From Codonopsis lanceolata (lineage: Eukaryota; Streptophyta; Magnoliopsida; Asterales; Campanulaceae), in NCBI GenBank assembly GCA_013146195.2, contig CM028379.1, forward strand, positions 94,092,885 through 94,156,884: a stretch of 64,000 bases of DNA, written 5' to 3'. Below are positions 21,175 through 32,296 of this stretch, piece by piece. The notes under the pieces were generated by a model. The model ran no database searches and was not told the DNA's origin. It saw nothing but the letters and a program-made list of their open reading frames with translations. The translations under genes and the position numbers were made by a program. Every line of letters starts with the position of its first letter. Positions within the stretch are counted from its first letter, which is position 1.

Positions 21175-22464
21175 ATGGCACGTAGAGGTGGACGTCCGCT
21201 AGCAGAGGTGGTGGGTGGCCGAGGAAACATGGGAGGAAGAGCGTGAGAGGACTCGTTTTCGAGTGTGGGGAACAATCGAAGCCAACTTAACGTGAATAAC
21301 GAAAACCCTACCCCTGAAGCGTCTCAACCTAACGCAGCAAATCCCGCCTTAGTAGACCCCGTGCTTATGATGAACCTTCTACAAAATTTGACACGAGCGG
21401 TAGACAGGATTGGTTAGATTGTTCAACCTCAACCACAACCTCAGCCTGAGGCACCGCAACCTCAGCCCGAAGCACCGCACCCTCAACTTGTTGTATTGCA
21501 ACCTCAGCCTGTAGTTCCTCAACCTCGACCAGTGACAAAGGACCCACTTGACATCTTCCAAAAGAGAAGCCCTAAGCCCTTCTCAGGTGCACCAAACACC
21601 ATTAAGCCAGAAGAATGGGTTGAGAGTATGAAGAAGATCTTTAGAACTATGACCCTCACGAGTGAACAGAAAGTCAACCTCGCCACGTTCAAGTTCGAAG
21701 GAGAGGCTGATGAGTGGTGGCAGTCCGAGATGAGGATTGTTGAAGCAAATGGGGCGGGAGAGTACACCTGGGAGACTTTTCTCGAAGTCTTCAATAAGAA
21801 ATATTTTCCTAAAAGCGTGCAGGACAGTAAGCTGGTTGAATTTCTCAATCTAGAGCAAGGAAATATGACGGTAGATGAGTATGCTGTCAAGTTCACGGAA
21901 CTATCAAAGTATGCTCCAGGTCTCATTAAGAATGACAAACAAAAGGCTAGGATGTTTGAAAGAGGCCTCGATGGAAATATTAGCCATCGATTGATAGCCT
22001 TACAGTTGAAGACTTATGCTGAAGTTGTAGACCGAGCCAGAATACTTGAACGAGTGTCAGCAAACTACCGGAAGAAGAAGGAAGAGAAAAAGAGAGGTTT
22101 TGAGAGTCTTGGAAGTAATTTTCGAGATCAGTCGGGATATCAAGGAGGAAGTTACAGTGGAAATAAGAAGAGAACCATAGAGGACAATCGGTCCAAGGGA
22201 CCAAATCAGTGGCGGAATCAGAATCAAGGTCAGCAACCGAATCAGAATAATGACCCTGAGTGTAATAAGTGTGGTGGAAAACATAGGACTGATACTTGTT
22301 ACTGGACTACGGGAGCCTGCTTTAATTGCGGAAAGATAGGGCATAGGATTAAGGATTGCCCGGAACCATTGAAGGAAAATTTTGCGCGAGGAACGGGCAG
22401 CGGCGATAAACCTAAACCAAATGCACATGGAAGAATTTACGCGATGGCTGCTCGAGACGAATGA
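21175..22464 (+). pseudogene. gag: Ty3/gypsy Gag (two in-frame stops)
   Basis: Capsid-nucleocapsid protein of the element, which would package the element RNA in the cytoplasm. The likely original start is ATG 21175 (MARRGGRP). The same frame meets TGA at 21244-21246 and TAG at 21415-21417, then stays open to TGA at 22462. The open 322-codon part holds a retrotrans_gag domain (core WVESMKKIF, EADEWWQSEM, FNKKYFP, LVEFLNLEQG) and two zinc knuckles near the C-terminus. The first is CX2CX3HX4C, slightly off consensus. The second is CFNCGKIGHRIKDC, canonical CX2CX4HX4C. A Q/P-rich repeat precedes the domain. The frame ends shortly after 'GRIYAM', where a gag-pol polyprotein would normally run on into protease, so the deletion begins about here. 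Confidence 0.9.
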
Positions 22465-22929
22465 TATGGAAACAGGTATAGTACATCCTTATATACCTTC
22501 GCAACGTTTAAATTTTATTCAACCTAGTGTTTCTTAATCAATCACATTGCCACACTTATACGACTTATCAAATTGTTACATGAGAACTTAGACGTCGATT
22601 AATTAACACAACGACCAAGAGATCAAGTTCTGTTACCTAAGTATTTATATCTTGTCTTTTGAGTTCAATTAGGCGTTGAGAATTTTGACGTATGGTTTGT
22701 TCATCTGCTTGTTGGATAAAGTATGGGCAATAGGAGTTTTACATGTGACGTTTGGACTAATGTATTGCCTCGGTTACATTTAAGGATTAAATGCCTAGGA
22801 TCTACTAAAGTTTATTTTTTGTTGTCATTATGTCTATTGGAAGTAACGAGGTTTATTATAAATTCGAAGAGAAACATCTTAAACTCTTTGCATGACTTGG
22901 TGGGTTAAGTTTAGGGATTAAACTTCTTT
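22465..22929 (+). other. Gypsy interior where pol is absent
   Basis: Only 465 bp separate the gag stop from the polypurine tract. No protease DSG-type motif, no YxDD reverse transcriptase motif and no integrase motifs are visible in any frame. Consistent with an internal deletion of about 3-4 kb relative to a full element. Confidence 0.75.
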
Positions 22930-22943
22930 AAAGGGGGTGAGAG
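22930..22943 (+). other. Polypurine tract
   Basis: AAAGGGGGTGAGAG directly before the 3' LTR, the plus-strand DNA primer. Confidence 0.85.
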
Positions 22944-23576
22944 TGTAATACCCCGATAATTTTAGTAAAAATATTAAATTTTTTAATTAATATTATGATT
23001 GTTTTGGACCTATATAATTATTGTGTTAAATTAATGCTTTGAACCTATTAAGTAACTAATTAAATTGGGTTGGGCTTGGCCCACCTGTGACTAGGATTAA
23101 TTACTATTCCCTAATAATATTACCCAATTAAAAGTTTGGTCTTGGCCCATTTAATGTTAGGGTTAGAAAACCTAATAGGGTTCCTGTATAAATAAAGAGT
23201 TAAAGGAGGAGAAAATCATTTATCGTTAACGGAGTACAAAAAAAAAAAAAAAAAAGAATAGGCAGAGGGTGAGAGAGCCGCCGGTGGCAAGCAATAGAGG
23301 TAAATAATTTTTCTTTCTTCCTGTTCAATTAGATTGATTTGAGAAAAGTATAGATATAATATATATCAACATATAGTGCACAAAGTCAACCGGTGGATTT
23401 GAAAAAAAAAAAGAAAGAAAAAACAGTGTATGTATCAAAGAAATAGTGTGTGCATGAATGTGTGTGTGCACTATTCATTGTGTGTGTGTGCAGTAGTGTG
23501 TGCAATGTGTGTGCAGAGCATAATTACATGTGTTGTTGATTAGATTAGTTAAATAATAATAATAATAATAATAATG

Positions 23577-23615
<39 letters not shown>

Positions 23616-25312
23616 TAATTTTTTTTTGCAAACAGTGTACTATTATGTGTTTAATAAACAGTGTACTATTCTGTGTTTAATAAAAAGGGTACTATTCCGT
23701 GTTTAATTAAATAATTTTTATTTTTTTGTAAACAGTGTACTATTCTGTGGGTTTATTAATTTTTTGTTTTTTTCCCAAACAGTGTACTATTATGTGTTTT
23801 GTGTGCGTGATTAGTGTGTCTGTTTTGTGTGTGCGTGAATAGTGTGCGTGCGTGAATAGTAGTTTAAATAAATTAATTAATAAGCATTACAACTATCATT
23901 ATTATTATTATTAGAAATTAATAGGTGTTAATCGATACAATTATAGTTTAGTAATTTTTATATATTTAATTATAGAATTGGACAAGCAAGATTAAGACAA
24001 ACGTACGTGTTGCGGATATTATCTTCGCTAAGCATTTCGAGGTAAGTGATTATACCTCATTTAAGCATTTTGAATTATTCGTTCCATGCTGTTAGGCTTC
24101 CGTTATTTCTTTGATAAATGTCGTTCCTTGAAAATGTGTGTCGATTTTGAATCGGCATTTGATTTTGAACTCCGTCGATTTCGTTCATTTGATTACTCAT
24201 GATTATGCTCCTTCGTTTAATCTCACATACTTATCATGTTTTATATGAGATATCTATTTGATACATAAATGTGTTTGTAATTCATGTTGTAAAAATGTAT
24301 TTGATTATTTAAAAGTTTCTACCTTGATCACTAAGTAAAACAACCTAGTCACGGGTAAATGTGACCTTTCGATTTACCTAGTCACGGGTTAATGTAACTT
24401 TTAGATTTACCTTATCACGGGTTGGGTTAATGTGACCTTTCGATTTACCTAGTCACAGGTTAATGTGACCTTTCGAAACCCTTTAACCACTTGACAAATG
24501 GTTAGTTATCTGGATATACCATTTAGAAACCTTTACCCTTACGGGTCTTTATAATTTTTTCGAAACATTGTTCGAACAGGTCTTTGACCGCTTATGTGAT
24601 CTTGGTATCTGTGAGTCGTCCGTTGTCTTCAGCTAGTATGGGACGATTGGTGACAATTGGACTACTCGAGTCGTCCTTTGCATTATTATCTTTCGTTTGG
24701 AATCCTAAATATTTATCTGTAAGTCGTCTGTTGTCGCCAGCTGGTATGGGACTGTTGGTGACAATCGGATTACTCGAGTCATTTTTTGTATCTTTATCCT
24801 TCACTTGGAATCCTAAAAATATATCTGAAATTTGAATATTTGAACTTTGACCATTTTGACTTTTGCATTACAGATATTTGAACTTTTGATTTTGATTCCT
24901 TGATTTATTTCGGTCAACTTTTCCTTAGTAACCGGAGGGGTTGTATATGAACTTACTGAGCATTGTTCGCTCACCCTTTCATATTCTTTCTCTTCCATGT
25001 GACATTTTGTTTGGCTAGATGAATTGTTTCGAGTAGATGAATGAAGATGGTCAAAGAAGTTTTAGACATTTTTAGTTAATTTGTACTTTGAAGTTTAATT
25101 AACTTTGATCAGTTTTATTTTGGATTTCGTTTCGGATATTTTGTGGTTGTATTTTAGTCTCAAAATCATAGATTCAAGAGACCGGACATTTGGAGGATAT
25201 TAAATTTATTAATTATTACCTTTGGGAGTTATTATGAATTTTAGGTATTGATTGTTGGTGATGTGGCCAAATTATGGGTCCAAATTATCGGACCCGAGTT
25301 TGGGGCGTTACA
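22944..25312 (+). repeat. 3' LTR of the gypsy element
   Basis: 2369 bp, collinear with the 5' LTR. Differences include an extended AAT tract (23552-23614), an extra 'cagtgtactattatgtgttt' unit at about 23633, and an insertion near 25158 ('tctcaaaatcatagattcaa'). The two LTRs were identical at insertion, so their divergence dates the event. Confidence 0.92.
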
Positions 25313-25567
25313 TATTTGGTATGCAATAATTGTAATTTTAATTTTACGTTATTATAAAAAAAATTATACTCTCTTCGTTTTGGGTAAAAAAAATCCTCAT
25401 TTGAAACTTGTGTAAAATGATCTTACGTATATTTTTTTAAAACAGATCATCATTATCTAATTCATCATGTATTGATAAATTAAACTGTGAAAAAAAGAAA
25501 TTCCGTCTTACAAAATAAGATTCATAATATCGTTTTACCATTTATTATAAGAAAATACTAGTGTATA

Positions 25568-25586
25568 ACCCGTGCTCTGCACGGGT
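25568..25586 (-). other. Helitron 3' terminal hairpin
   Basis: Perfect palindrome ACCCGTGC TCT GCACGGGT, 6 nt from CTAG. Serves as termination signal for rolling-circle transposition in the known Helitron model. Confidence 0.8.
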
Positions 25587-26060
25587 AGTTTTTACATTTT
25601 TTTGTCATTAAATTTATTAAATATGGTACATATTTATTTTATAAGATATATTATATAATATAAATGTATTAATTGAAACATGAAACGGTATTTCAATGTT
25701 ATTTAATAATAAATTTAATTGTAAAATAATTTACAAATCGGTAAAATGAAGTTTAAAGGTCGGTCAATTAAGAAAGTAATGATTATGTTCAATTTATTAT
25801 TATCATTATTCAAATAAAAAGTAAATGAATAATTCGGTTACATAAGTTTGCAAGTAAAATTTGAATGATTGCTTTTTAAAGGTTACATATTCAATACTCA
25901 AATAAATGAAATTGATTGTCATTTTATTGTTACAATAATAACACAATGAGAACCAAATTATTAATTTTTTTCTCCCCCCTCCTCTATCTAAAGACTCTTT
26001 GCATTTCCATTTGGCGAGATAGAGCTGCTCGATCATATTGGAGGATGCTGGGAAAAGTAC

Positions 26061-26165
26061 CTTTTCTGCTTTCCATGTCAAGTACCTATGTTGTGCTTGA
26101 CAATTGTATCTAATTTGAGAAGCATCAATTTCCTCCGCAACATGGTCCATTAAACCAAGCCATGC
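26061..26165 (-). pseudogene. Captured exon-like block, unknown gene
   Basis: Exactly 105 nt open between an acceptor 'ttgcaattgcag' and a donor 'gtactt'. It translates to 35 residues beginning AWLGLMDHVAEEIDASQIRY and ending HRYLTWKAEK. The composition looks like a real exon, but I do not recognise the protein, and it does not match the PHD finger that should follow the BAH domain in EBS. It may come from a second donor gene, or be an alternative tail of a chimeric transcript. Confidence 0.45.
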
Positions 26166-26402
26166 CTGCAATTGCAATTTAAAAAGTTGTAACAAAAAAT
26201 AGATGATTGTCATGCATTTAACTATTAGTGGATCTATTGTTCAAAATGAAAAATGATATAATCAACAGAGATGAATGAGACCTTAATTAATCACTCACTA
26301 ATACAAATAAGCTTCAATCTCTTGGGAAATGATAGAAGTGATAAACCGATAATTTGGTCATATTCATCTTCTTTAACAGAAACACAAAAAATGTGAACAT
26401 AC

Positions 26403-26872
26403 ACGGCAACTCTATCGGGATTGAAGGCTCCAGTAGAAGAATTATACTCGAAATGACAGAAAAAATCGTCGTTGCCAACGGCATCAAGCTTGGTATAGCT
26501 CTTGAAGCTGTGGACCGTACACTTGCCTTCAATTGTGTCGCGCTTTGAATGTCTTGGTGATCGGAGAGGAAAACCTCCTTGGAACCGTGAAATTGACGGC
26601 GGCCGCCGATTGACTCTTCAGGTCGGTAATACCACCGGACGTGAACCTTAACGTTTCCGCCTCTGCTGTCCGACTCGATCTTCTCTACTTTGGCCACGTA
26701 CGATGGCTTCGAGGATTCGGAAGGCCGCATCAACACGCAATCCCCGGCTGAGAGAGGCAAATAATGGCGAATTCAAAATTTGATGGAAATTATGGACGGG
26801 AAATCACAACGGATAGATGAAATTGGACTGACCTGTAATGATTTTGTTGGTGCCTTTGACGATTGGTTCCTT
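26403..26872 (-). pseudogene. EBS: EBS/SHL-like BAH-domain gene fragment
   Basis: In plants EBS (BAH-PHD protein) binds H3K27me3/H3K4me3 and restrains flowering genes. Two exons are visible: 26833-26872 (KEPIVKGTNKIIT) and 26403-26747 (AGDCVLMRPSESSKPSYVAK, then RWYYRPEESIGGRRQFHGSK). They join across an 85-bp GT-AG intron in the correct phase. After 'DHQDIQSA' one base is missing near 26540. The family sequence continues in the next frame (DTIEGKCTVHSFKSYTKLDA, then FEYNSSTGAFNPDRVAVY) and ends at a splice donor. The first exon with the start codon and the entire PHD finger are absent. The retained intron rules out a processed retrocopy. Best explained as a genomic fragment captured by the surrounding Helitron and now decayed. 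Confidence 0.88.
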
Positions 26873-27708
26873 CTAAAATGAAATTCCACCAAATATTCAA
26901 TCATGAGTATAATCGAGAAATATGTTCAAAAGTGGCACAGATAATTCCCAGAAATCTTTTAGTTTCGTATCTACAACTACATACCGAAATTGGATCCAAA
27001 GGACACCAAAAATCAAGAAAATTACCAGAACCAAATTACCTGTTTAACATGTGTGAATTGACCTCCTCGGCTTTCGATTTCCTTTCTTTATCGTCATAAT
27101 TTGGGGCACTTCCATCCACGTCTATTAGAGCTTGTGAGAGAGAGGGGCATGAAGGAGAGAGACACCATTTCAAAGAAATCAGTAAAACAAAACTATAATA
27201 GAGAGGAGACGAGAAGGTGAGAGACCATAGTCCTTTCGACTCCTTCCCGTATTAGCTCAAGTTCCTGGTTATTGTTTATTGTGAAAAGTCCTTAGATAAA
27301 TATCTCTACTATTATATATAGCTATAACTTAATACCCATTATCATAATAATTATTAATAGATATTGTTATTAGATAATAGATGAAATATAAAGAGTCAAA
27401 TGTGGATGCATAAGAATCAAGCTTTATTTAAAGTGGGTGATGTGGCACAACCATAGTGTTTCTCACCAACTTTAAATATATATATATATATAGATTTGAA
27501 TAGGTATGGGAGAGGGGCGATATAATTAGTTAGTTGAAGAAATGGCGATATTGATGAGTTATGTGACCTGGAATTCAGTTACTTTTGATGAATGCCATGA
27601 TTGCCCGTGAATGTAGGAGCTTTTAGAACAATAACCGCACCCAAGTTATGGAGAAAGCATGGGCCACGTGGTGGTGATTGATGAAGATACTGATAGATAG
27701 GACGACTA

Positions 27709-28440
27709 TCGATTAATTATAACTAAAATAGAAGTCATTACTGTTACGTAGCGATTTTCTGTAAAATGTAAAAGATTTTTAAAAAATTATGTGATGTGAT
27801 ATGTCACACTCTTATAAATTATAGTTTTTTTATTTTACTCATAAAAGTTTTATCACATTTGATTTTGTAATTAGTTTAAGATAAGTTTTATACGGTTAGT
27901 TATAATAAGTTTGATATTATCACAATTGATTTCAAAGTTTTAGAGATAAAAAGTTAGTTTTTCTCACATTTGATATTATCACAATTGTTGCGGATAGATT
28001 TTTATCAAATTTGAAATGGTAAAAGATTTTTACTTTAATTAAATGTTCAATGTTGCTGTCACGTGTCATTTTTGAAATGATAAAAGTTTTTTTCTTTTTT
28101 CAAAATCGATTAGTTTAAGATAAAAATTCTAATTCTAATTAGATATGATAAAATTACTAAAACTAATTTGATAAGATAAAACAACTTTAGTATATAGTTT
28201 TACGAGAAAATTTATGATAGAGATTTAGGATTTTCGTTTTTTTTTTCAAATATCGCTTAATTAAACTAGATTTTATCCTATATAATTTATCAAGTTTAAT
28301 TTGACTAAAACTCTTCTATTTTCATATTTTTTTATTTTCATAATTTTTAATTTATACAAATTATCCACGTGATAATTATATATTATTTGTTATTCTACTA
28401 ATCTATATTTATTAATTATTAATTACTAATATATTAATTA
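27709..28440 (+). mobile_element. Truncated Helitron 5' portion
   Basis: Begins A|TCGATTAATTATAACTAAAA then 'tagaagtcatt', closely resembling the start of the Helitron at 28441 ('attaaaatagaagtcattg'). It has no 3' hairpin of its own before the next Helitron begins, so it is a truncated or interrupted copy. Confidence 0.45.
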
Positions 28441-29560
28441 TCTATCACCTATTATTAAAATAGAAGTCATTGTTGCCACATGACGACTTTTTGTTGTACA
28501 CTTAAAGTTTTAAAAGAATTATATGTTTCCACGTGTCACCTTCTATACAAGTTTATAATTTTTTTTCCTATCAAAAATTAAAACCAGATAAATTTTAAAA
28601 CTGGTGCCTCCTTTATATATGTTAAAAGTTTTTTTTTACCATTTTTTATTGTCATAATCGGTTAATAACAGATATATTTTATAACATTTGATTAAAACAT
28701 GTTTCACTTTATTAGAACTCCAATTTTACGGTAATTTTTTTGAGGATATATTTTATCAATTCTCATAGATTTTAATCTTTCAATTACATGACTATATGAT
28801 CAATTTTGAATATTTACCTTATTTTTTGTTTTCTTTCTTCAAATTATTCTAATTAAAAAAAATTAAATATTTATTACAAGTTTAGAAAATCATCTTATTA
28901 TAAACAAGTTTTGCAAATAAAACAAAAATTATTAAAACTATGCATATGGTACTAAATATATCTATATAATTCTTTTTTTTTCATGGTAAAAGTTTTTTAT
29001 TTGCAGATAGATTTTATCACATTTGATTTTAACATGTTTCACTTGATTAGTACTCCAAATTTTCATGGTAAAGTTTTTTATTTGCGGATAGGTTTTATCA
29101 CATTTGATTTTAAAGTGTTTCATCAATTCTCATGGTAAAAGTTTTTTTATTTACCATTTTTTGTATACAAAATCAGTTTCTACCTGATAGATTTTATCAC
29201 ATTTGATTTAGACAAGTTTAATTTGATTAGGACTCCTCAATTCTCATGGTAGAAGTTTTTTAATTTTTATTATTTTACCAAAACTTGGTCAATTTAAAAT
29301 AGATTTTATCCAATTTGATTAAACGTTTTCCACCAACACCACAATCAACCACTACGAAATAGTTTGCAAATTAAATCTACAAAATTCGCATGGATTTTCG
29401 GTTTGATGATTCAGTGTGATCTCACTTTTTTTTTGATTTATTAATTATGTGGACATCTTGCTGTTGATGGTTCATTCAAATAGCTTACAAATTCTATCTA
29501 CAAAATTAAGTTTTATAAACAATATTAAGTCAACCGTGCATCGCACGGGTAATAACCTAG
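28441..29560 (+). mobile_element. Non-autonomous Helitron (plus strand)
   Basis: Starts A|TCTATCACCTATTATTAAAA and ends with hairpin CCGTGC-ATC-GCACGG (29534-29548), then 'gtaataac' and CTAG|T. About 1.1 kb, AT-rich, non-coding. The interior has several copies of a ~90-bp unit ('gatagattttatcacatttg', then 'atttta-acatgtttcac'). Confidence 0.7.
28980..29300. repeat. Tandem ~85-bp repeats inside Helitron
   Basis: Units contain 'catggtaaaagttttttatt', 'tgcggatag', 'attttatcacatttgatttt' and 'gtttcacttgattagtactc'. At least three full and one partial, with substitutions. Related words reach back to about 27840. Confidence 0.65.
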
Positions 29561-29568
29561 TATATAAA

Positions 29569-31321
29569 CTAGTTTTTTAACCCATGCGTAAAACACACGT
29601 CAACAAAATCATATATAAATAAAATAAGAAGGATCGGTTTATTAACAATTACACATAAGTATATCATTAATCATTATAGATTCTAAAAAATGTTTTTTAT
29701 ATACAACATTTGTTGTCTTATTAGTTGGTTTTTCATCTTCACTATATATCAATATCTTCAAACCAAAATAATTTATTACTCTAAAAACTACGATATATAA
29801 CTGTCTATGGCTAAATACTGGTTTTTTTCTTCTAAAAGAGACCCGCATGCAATTATTGACTTTGAAACTTGTTAATTATTATTGCATATGATACCTGCAA
29901 TGTAAATTGTCTTCCCTGGAATTTGAAAGACAGTCTTACATCGGATAAGTTAATGACAATCTTCGGATAAAAATATTTTCTCCAACATTGCTTCCTTTCA
30001 AAATTTTTGTTTCAACAATGTGATCCACAAGATTTATAATGATTAGTCTTGTTCCACTGCACAACCCTACAATATGGTCAATGTTTCTCAATAGCATTAC
30101 TGAAACACAAATTCTAAGTGTCAATTCATGACCTGACAACCCCGAACACTTTATATTATTCAAAAACTTTGGAACAAACTTAATTTTTTTCCGCCCTTCA
30201 AATAGAATGTGAACTCAAATAAGTTTTCCCTTTTGAATGATTACTTTTATTAAATTATATTTATATTTTATGAATAAATAAATTTCTGGGAAAAAAATAA
30301 GCTAAAATCAAAATAATGAAATTATTTTTACAGTTAACAATTATTTTTGTTTTGTAAATTGTTTTGATTTTAATAACTTCCGTCATATTTTTTTTGTTTT
30401 ATTGATTTCGTAACTATTATCTTTGTTTTATTTTTAAGAATTAGTTTTACGAAATAAAAATTGTTCCGTAATTTTTTATTGTTATTTTACTAACCTCAAT
30501 TTAAATTATTTTGTTTTATTGACTCTGTAACTATTATTTTTGTTCCATCAAATATTTTTATTTTACTAACGTATTTTTGTTTTACCTAACTATTTTTAAG
30601 AATTTGTTTTAAAATTTTGTTCCATAAATTATTTTTATAATTCTACTAACATCAGTTTAAATTATTTTTGTTTTATTGACTCCATAACTATTATTTTTGT
30701 TCCATCAGATATTTTTTATTTAGCTAATGTATTTTTGTTTTACATAGCTATTTTTAAGAATTTGTTTTAAAATTTTGTTCTGTAAATTATTTTTATTCTT
30801 TTAGTAACCTTAGTTTAAATTGTTTTATTTTTATTAACTTTGTAACTATTATTTTTGTTCCATCAAATATTTTTATTTTATTAAAGTATTTTTTTACATA
30901 TATATTTTTACGAATTTGTTTTAAACCTTTGTTCCGTAAATTATTTTATTTTACTAACCTCCGCATTAAATTATTTTTATTTTGTTGATTATGTAACTTT
31001 TATTTTTTATAGTTGTTTGTTCCATAAATTATTTTTATTTTACAAACCTCTTATATTTATGTTTTCTTGACTCCGGAACTTTTTTTTTTTGTTTTAGTTA
31101 CTATTTTTTATATTTAAAAAGAGAAAAATGTTTAAACATATTTAAAAGAGAGGAGATGGTGGTGATGAGAGAGAAAATATGGAGGAGACATGAGAGAAAG
31201 AGAAATACTATCAGAGAAGATAAGAGAAAGATAGAATGAAATGGTAACTCAAAAGTCAATAATTTAAAAGTGAGATTTTGAGGGAGAAATTCACTCTTAT
31301 CATTATATATATATATATAGA
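29569..31321 (-). mobile_element. Non-autonomous Helitron (minus strand)
   Basis: The minus-strand start is A|TCTATATATATATATATAAT then GATAAGAGTG at 31321. The end at 29569 is CTAG|T, preceded by a decayed hairpin ('gacgtgtgttttacgcatgg'). It lies tail-to-tail with the previous Helitron, only 8 bp (TATATAAA) apart. The interior is a set of long tandem repeats. Non-coding. Confidence 0.55.
30330..31100. repeat. Tandem ~180-bp repeats in Helitron
   Basis: Repeated order of words: 'tttgttttattgactccgta', 'actattatttttgttccatc', 'tattttactaac', 'aatttgttttaaaattttgt', 'taaattatttttat'. Four to five diverged units with changes in T-run length. Confidence 0.65.
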
Positions 31322-31482
31322 TGTTACTTCAGGTGTTCCAAATGACTAAAATGCTTCCGTTGATTTGGGCGTTTATATAGAAACCACCAAATTTAAATTT
31401 AAAAATTAGATTTCACGATCATAAGTATTGACAATCATCTAGTAACTTGGTTATATTGACAGGTAAATTGACTTGTAACTTT

Positions 31483-32246
31483 GTTGGAAATTGGTTTCAA
31501 AATTGATGTTTGATCAATATTTGACCAAGTTTCTAACTAGGTTTTATTTGCTAAAAATATAAATTAATTGTAATTATGAAATCTACATTTTAAGTAAATT
31601 AATTTAATGTAGTTATTATCTCAAAATCAATTTCGGGTGAATGAGATATTAATGCTCATAGTGTACAAATTAATTCTTATTATTTGAAAAATAAATGGGC
31701 ATATGGGAAGTCATGTCTCACATTGGTAAAATAAAGAGTTTTAAAGCACTTTATTAATAGGTTCACTTCAAGAAGCTTTCATCAAGTATGCATTGGGCGC
31801 TTTAGAGGCGCACGCCGCATCGTTGCTAGGAGCTGAGGAGCATTTCATTTTGTCAAGCTCACGAAGTTTGGTGGGTTCAACTGGTTAGCTCAACGCAACC
31901 CACCGGACCCATGGTTGCAACTATTGTCCAAATGACACCACAACTCTTCAGTAAGTATAAATAACCCCATCGGTTTGACAGTCACAAACACGTTCCTGAA
32001 AGTTCTGAAACATCAAGTAGTTCGACAAATCCAAGTATTGCGAGTGCTGCTTACATGGATTGAAGAAATCGTTGCATCTTTGGGACAATTGTCAGCAACC
32101 GTGAGCACTAATACGGAGAAAATTTGTCTTACGGAGATTGTGTTGAACACAAGCCTTGATTTCGACTCAAGTGATAACATTCTGCTTCATCTCCCTTCTT
32201 CTATCAATTTGTAAGTCAAAAGAAAACTGACCACCTTTTTCCAACA
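31483..32246 (+). repeat. Ty1/copia 5' LTR
   Basis: Begins TGTTGGAAAT and ends TTTTTCCAACA, an unusually long terminal inverted match for an LTR. TATAAATA at 31956. A copia-type Gag frame begins 50 bp downstream. The 3' LTR was not found in the window. A standard iMet PBS is not evident after the LTR. Confidence 0.6.
31956..31963 (+). promoter_or_regulatory. TATA box in copia LTR
   Basis: TATAAATA in context 'taagtataaataacccc'. Likely core promoter of the LTR. Confidence 0.5.
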
Positions 32247-32296
32247 ATCGTAAAACAATTTTTTTCTTTTAGAACTTTAGTTTTCTTTAAAAAGAA

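Larger units (their letters stand above)
18369..25312 (+). mobile_element. Ty3/gypsy LTR element lacking pol
   Basis: A complete structural element of 6944 bp: LTR (18369-20641), iMet-type PBS, damaged gag, polypurine tract, LTR (22944-25312). LTRs begin TGTAATACCCCGATAATTTT and end GGGGCGTTACA. Flanks are CATTT (18364-18368) and TATTT (25313-25317), a 5-bp duplication with one mismatch. The LTR start, PBS type and Gag suggest a Tekay/Del-like chromovirus (from memory). The interior is only about 2.3 kb, and protease, reverse transcriptase, RNase H and integrase are all missing. It could move only with enzymes from another element. Confidence 0.92.
25558..27494 (-). mobile_element. Helitron carrying host gene exons
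   Basis: On the minus strand the element starts TCTATATATATATATATATT at 27494 after an A, and ends with a perfect 8-bp hairpin ACCCGTGC-AGA-GCACGGGT (25568-25586), six spacer nt, then CTAG before a T. A|TC...CTAG|T, no terminal inverted repeats and no target duplication are the hallmarks of Helitrons. The same end types recur in three neighbours at 28441-31321 and 34608-36042. It encodes no Rep/helicase, so it is non-autonomous. Inside, in the same orientation, lie EBS-like BAH exons (26403-26872) and another exon-like block (26061-26165). Confidence 0.75.

Noticed and set aside
26314..26760. 148-residue protein with hydrophobic C-terminus
   Set aside because: The hydrophobic tail is a frameshift product. 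The family sequence of the BAH domain continues in the next frame.
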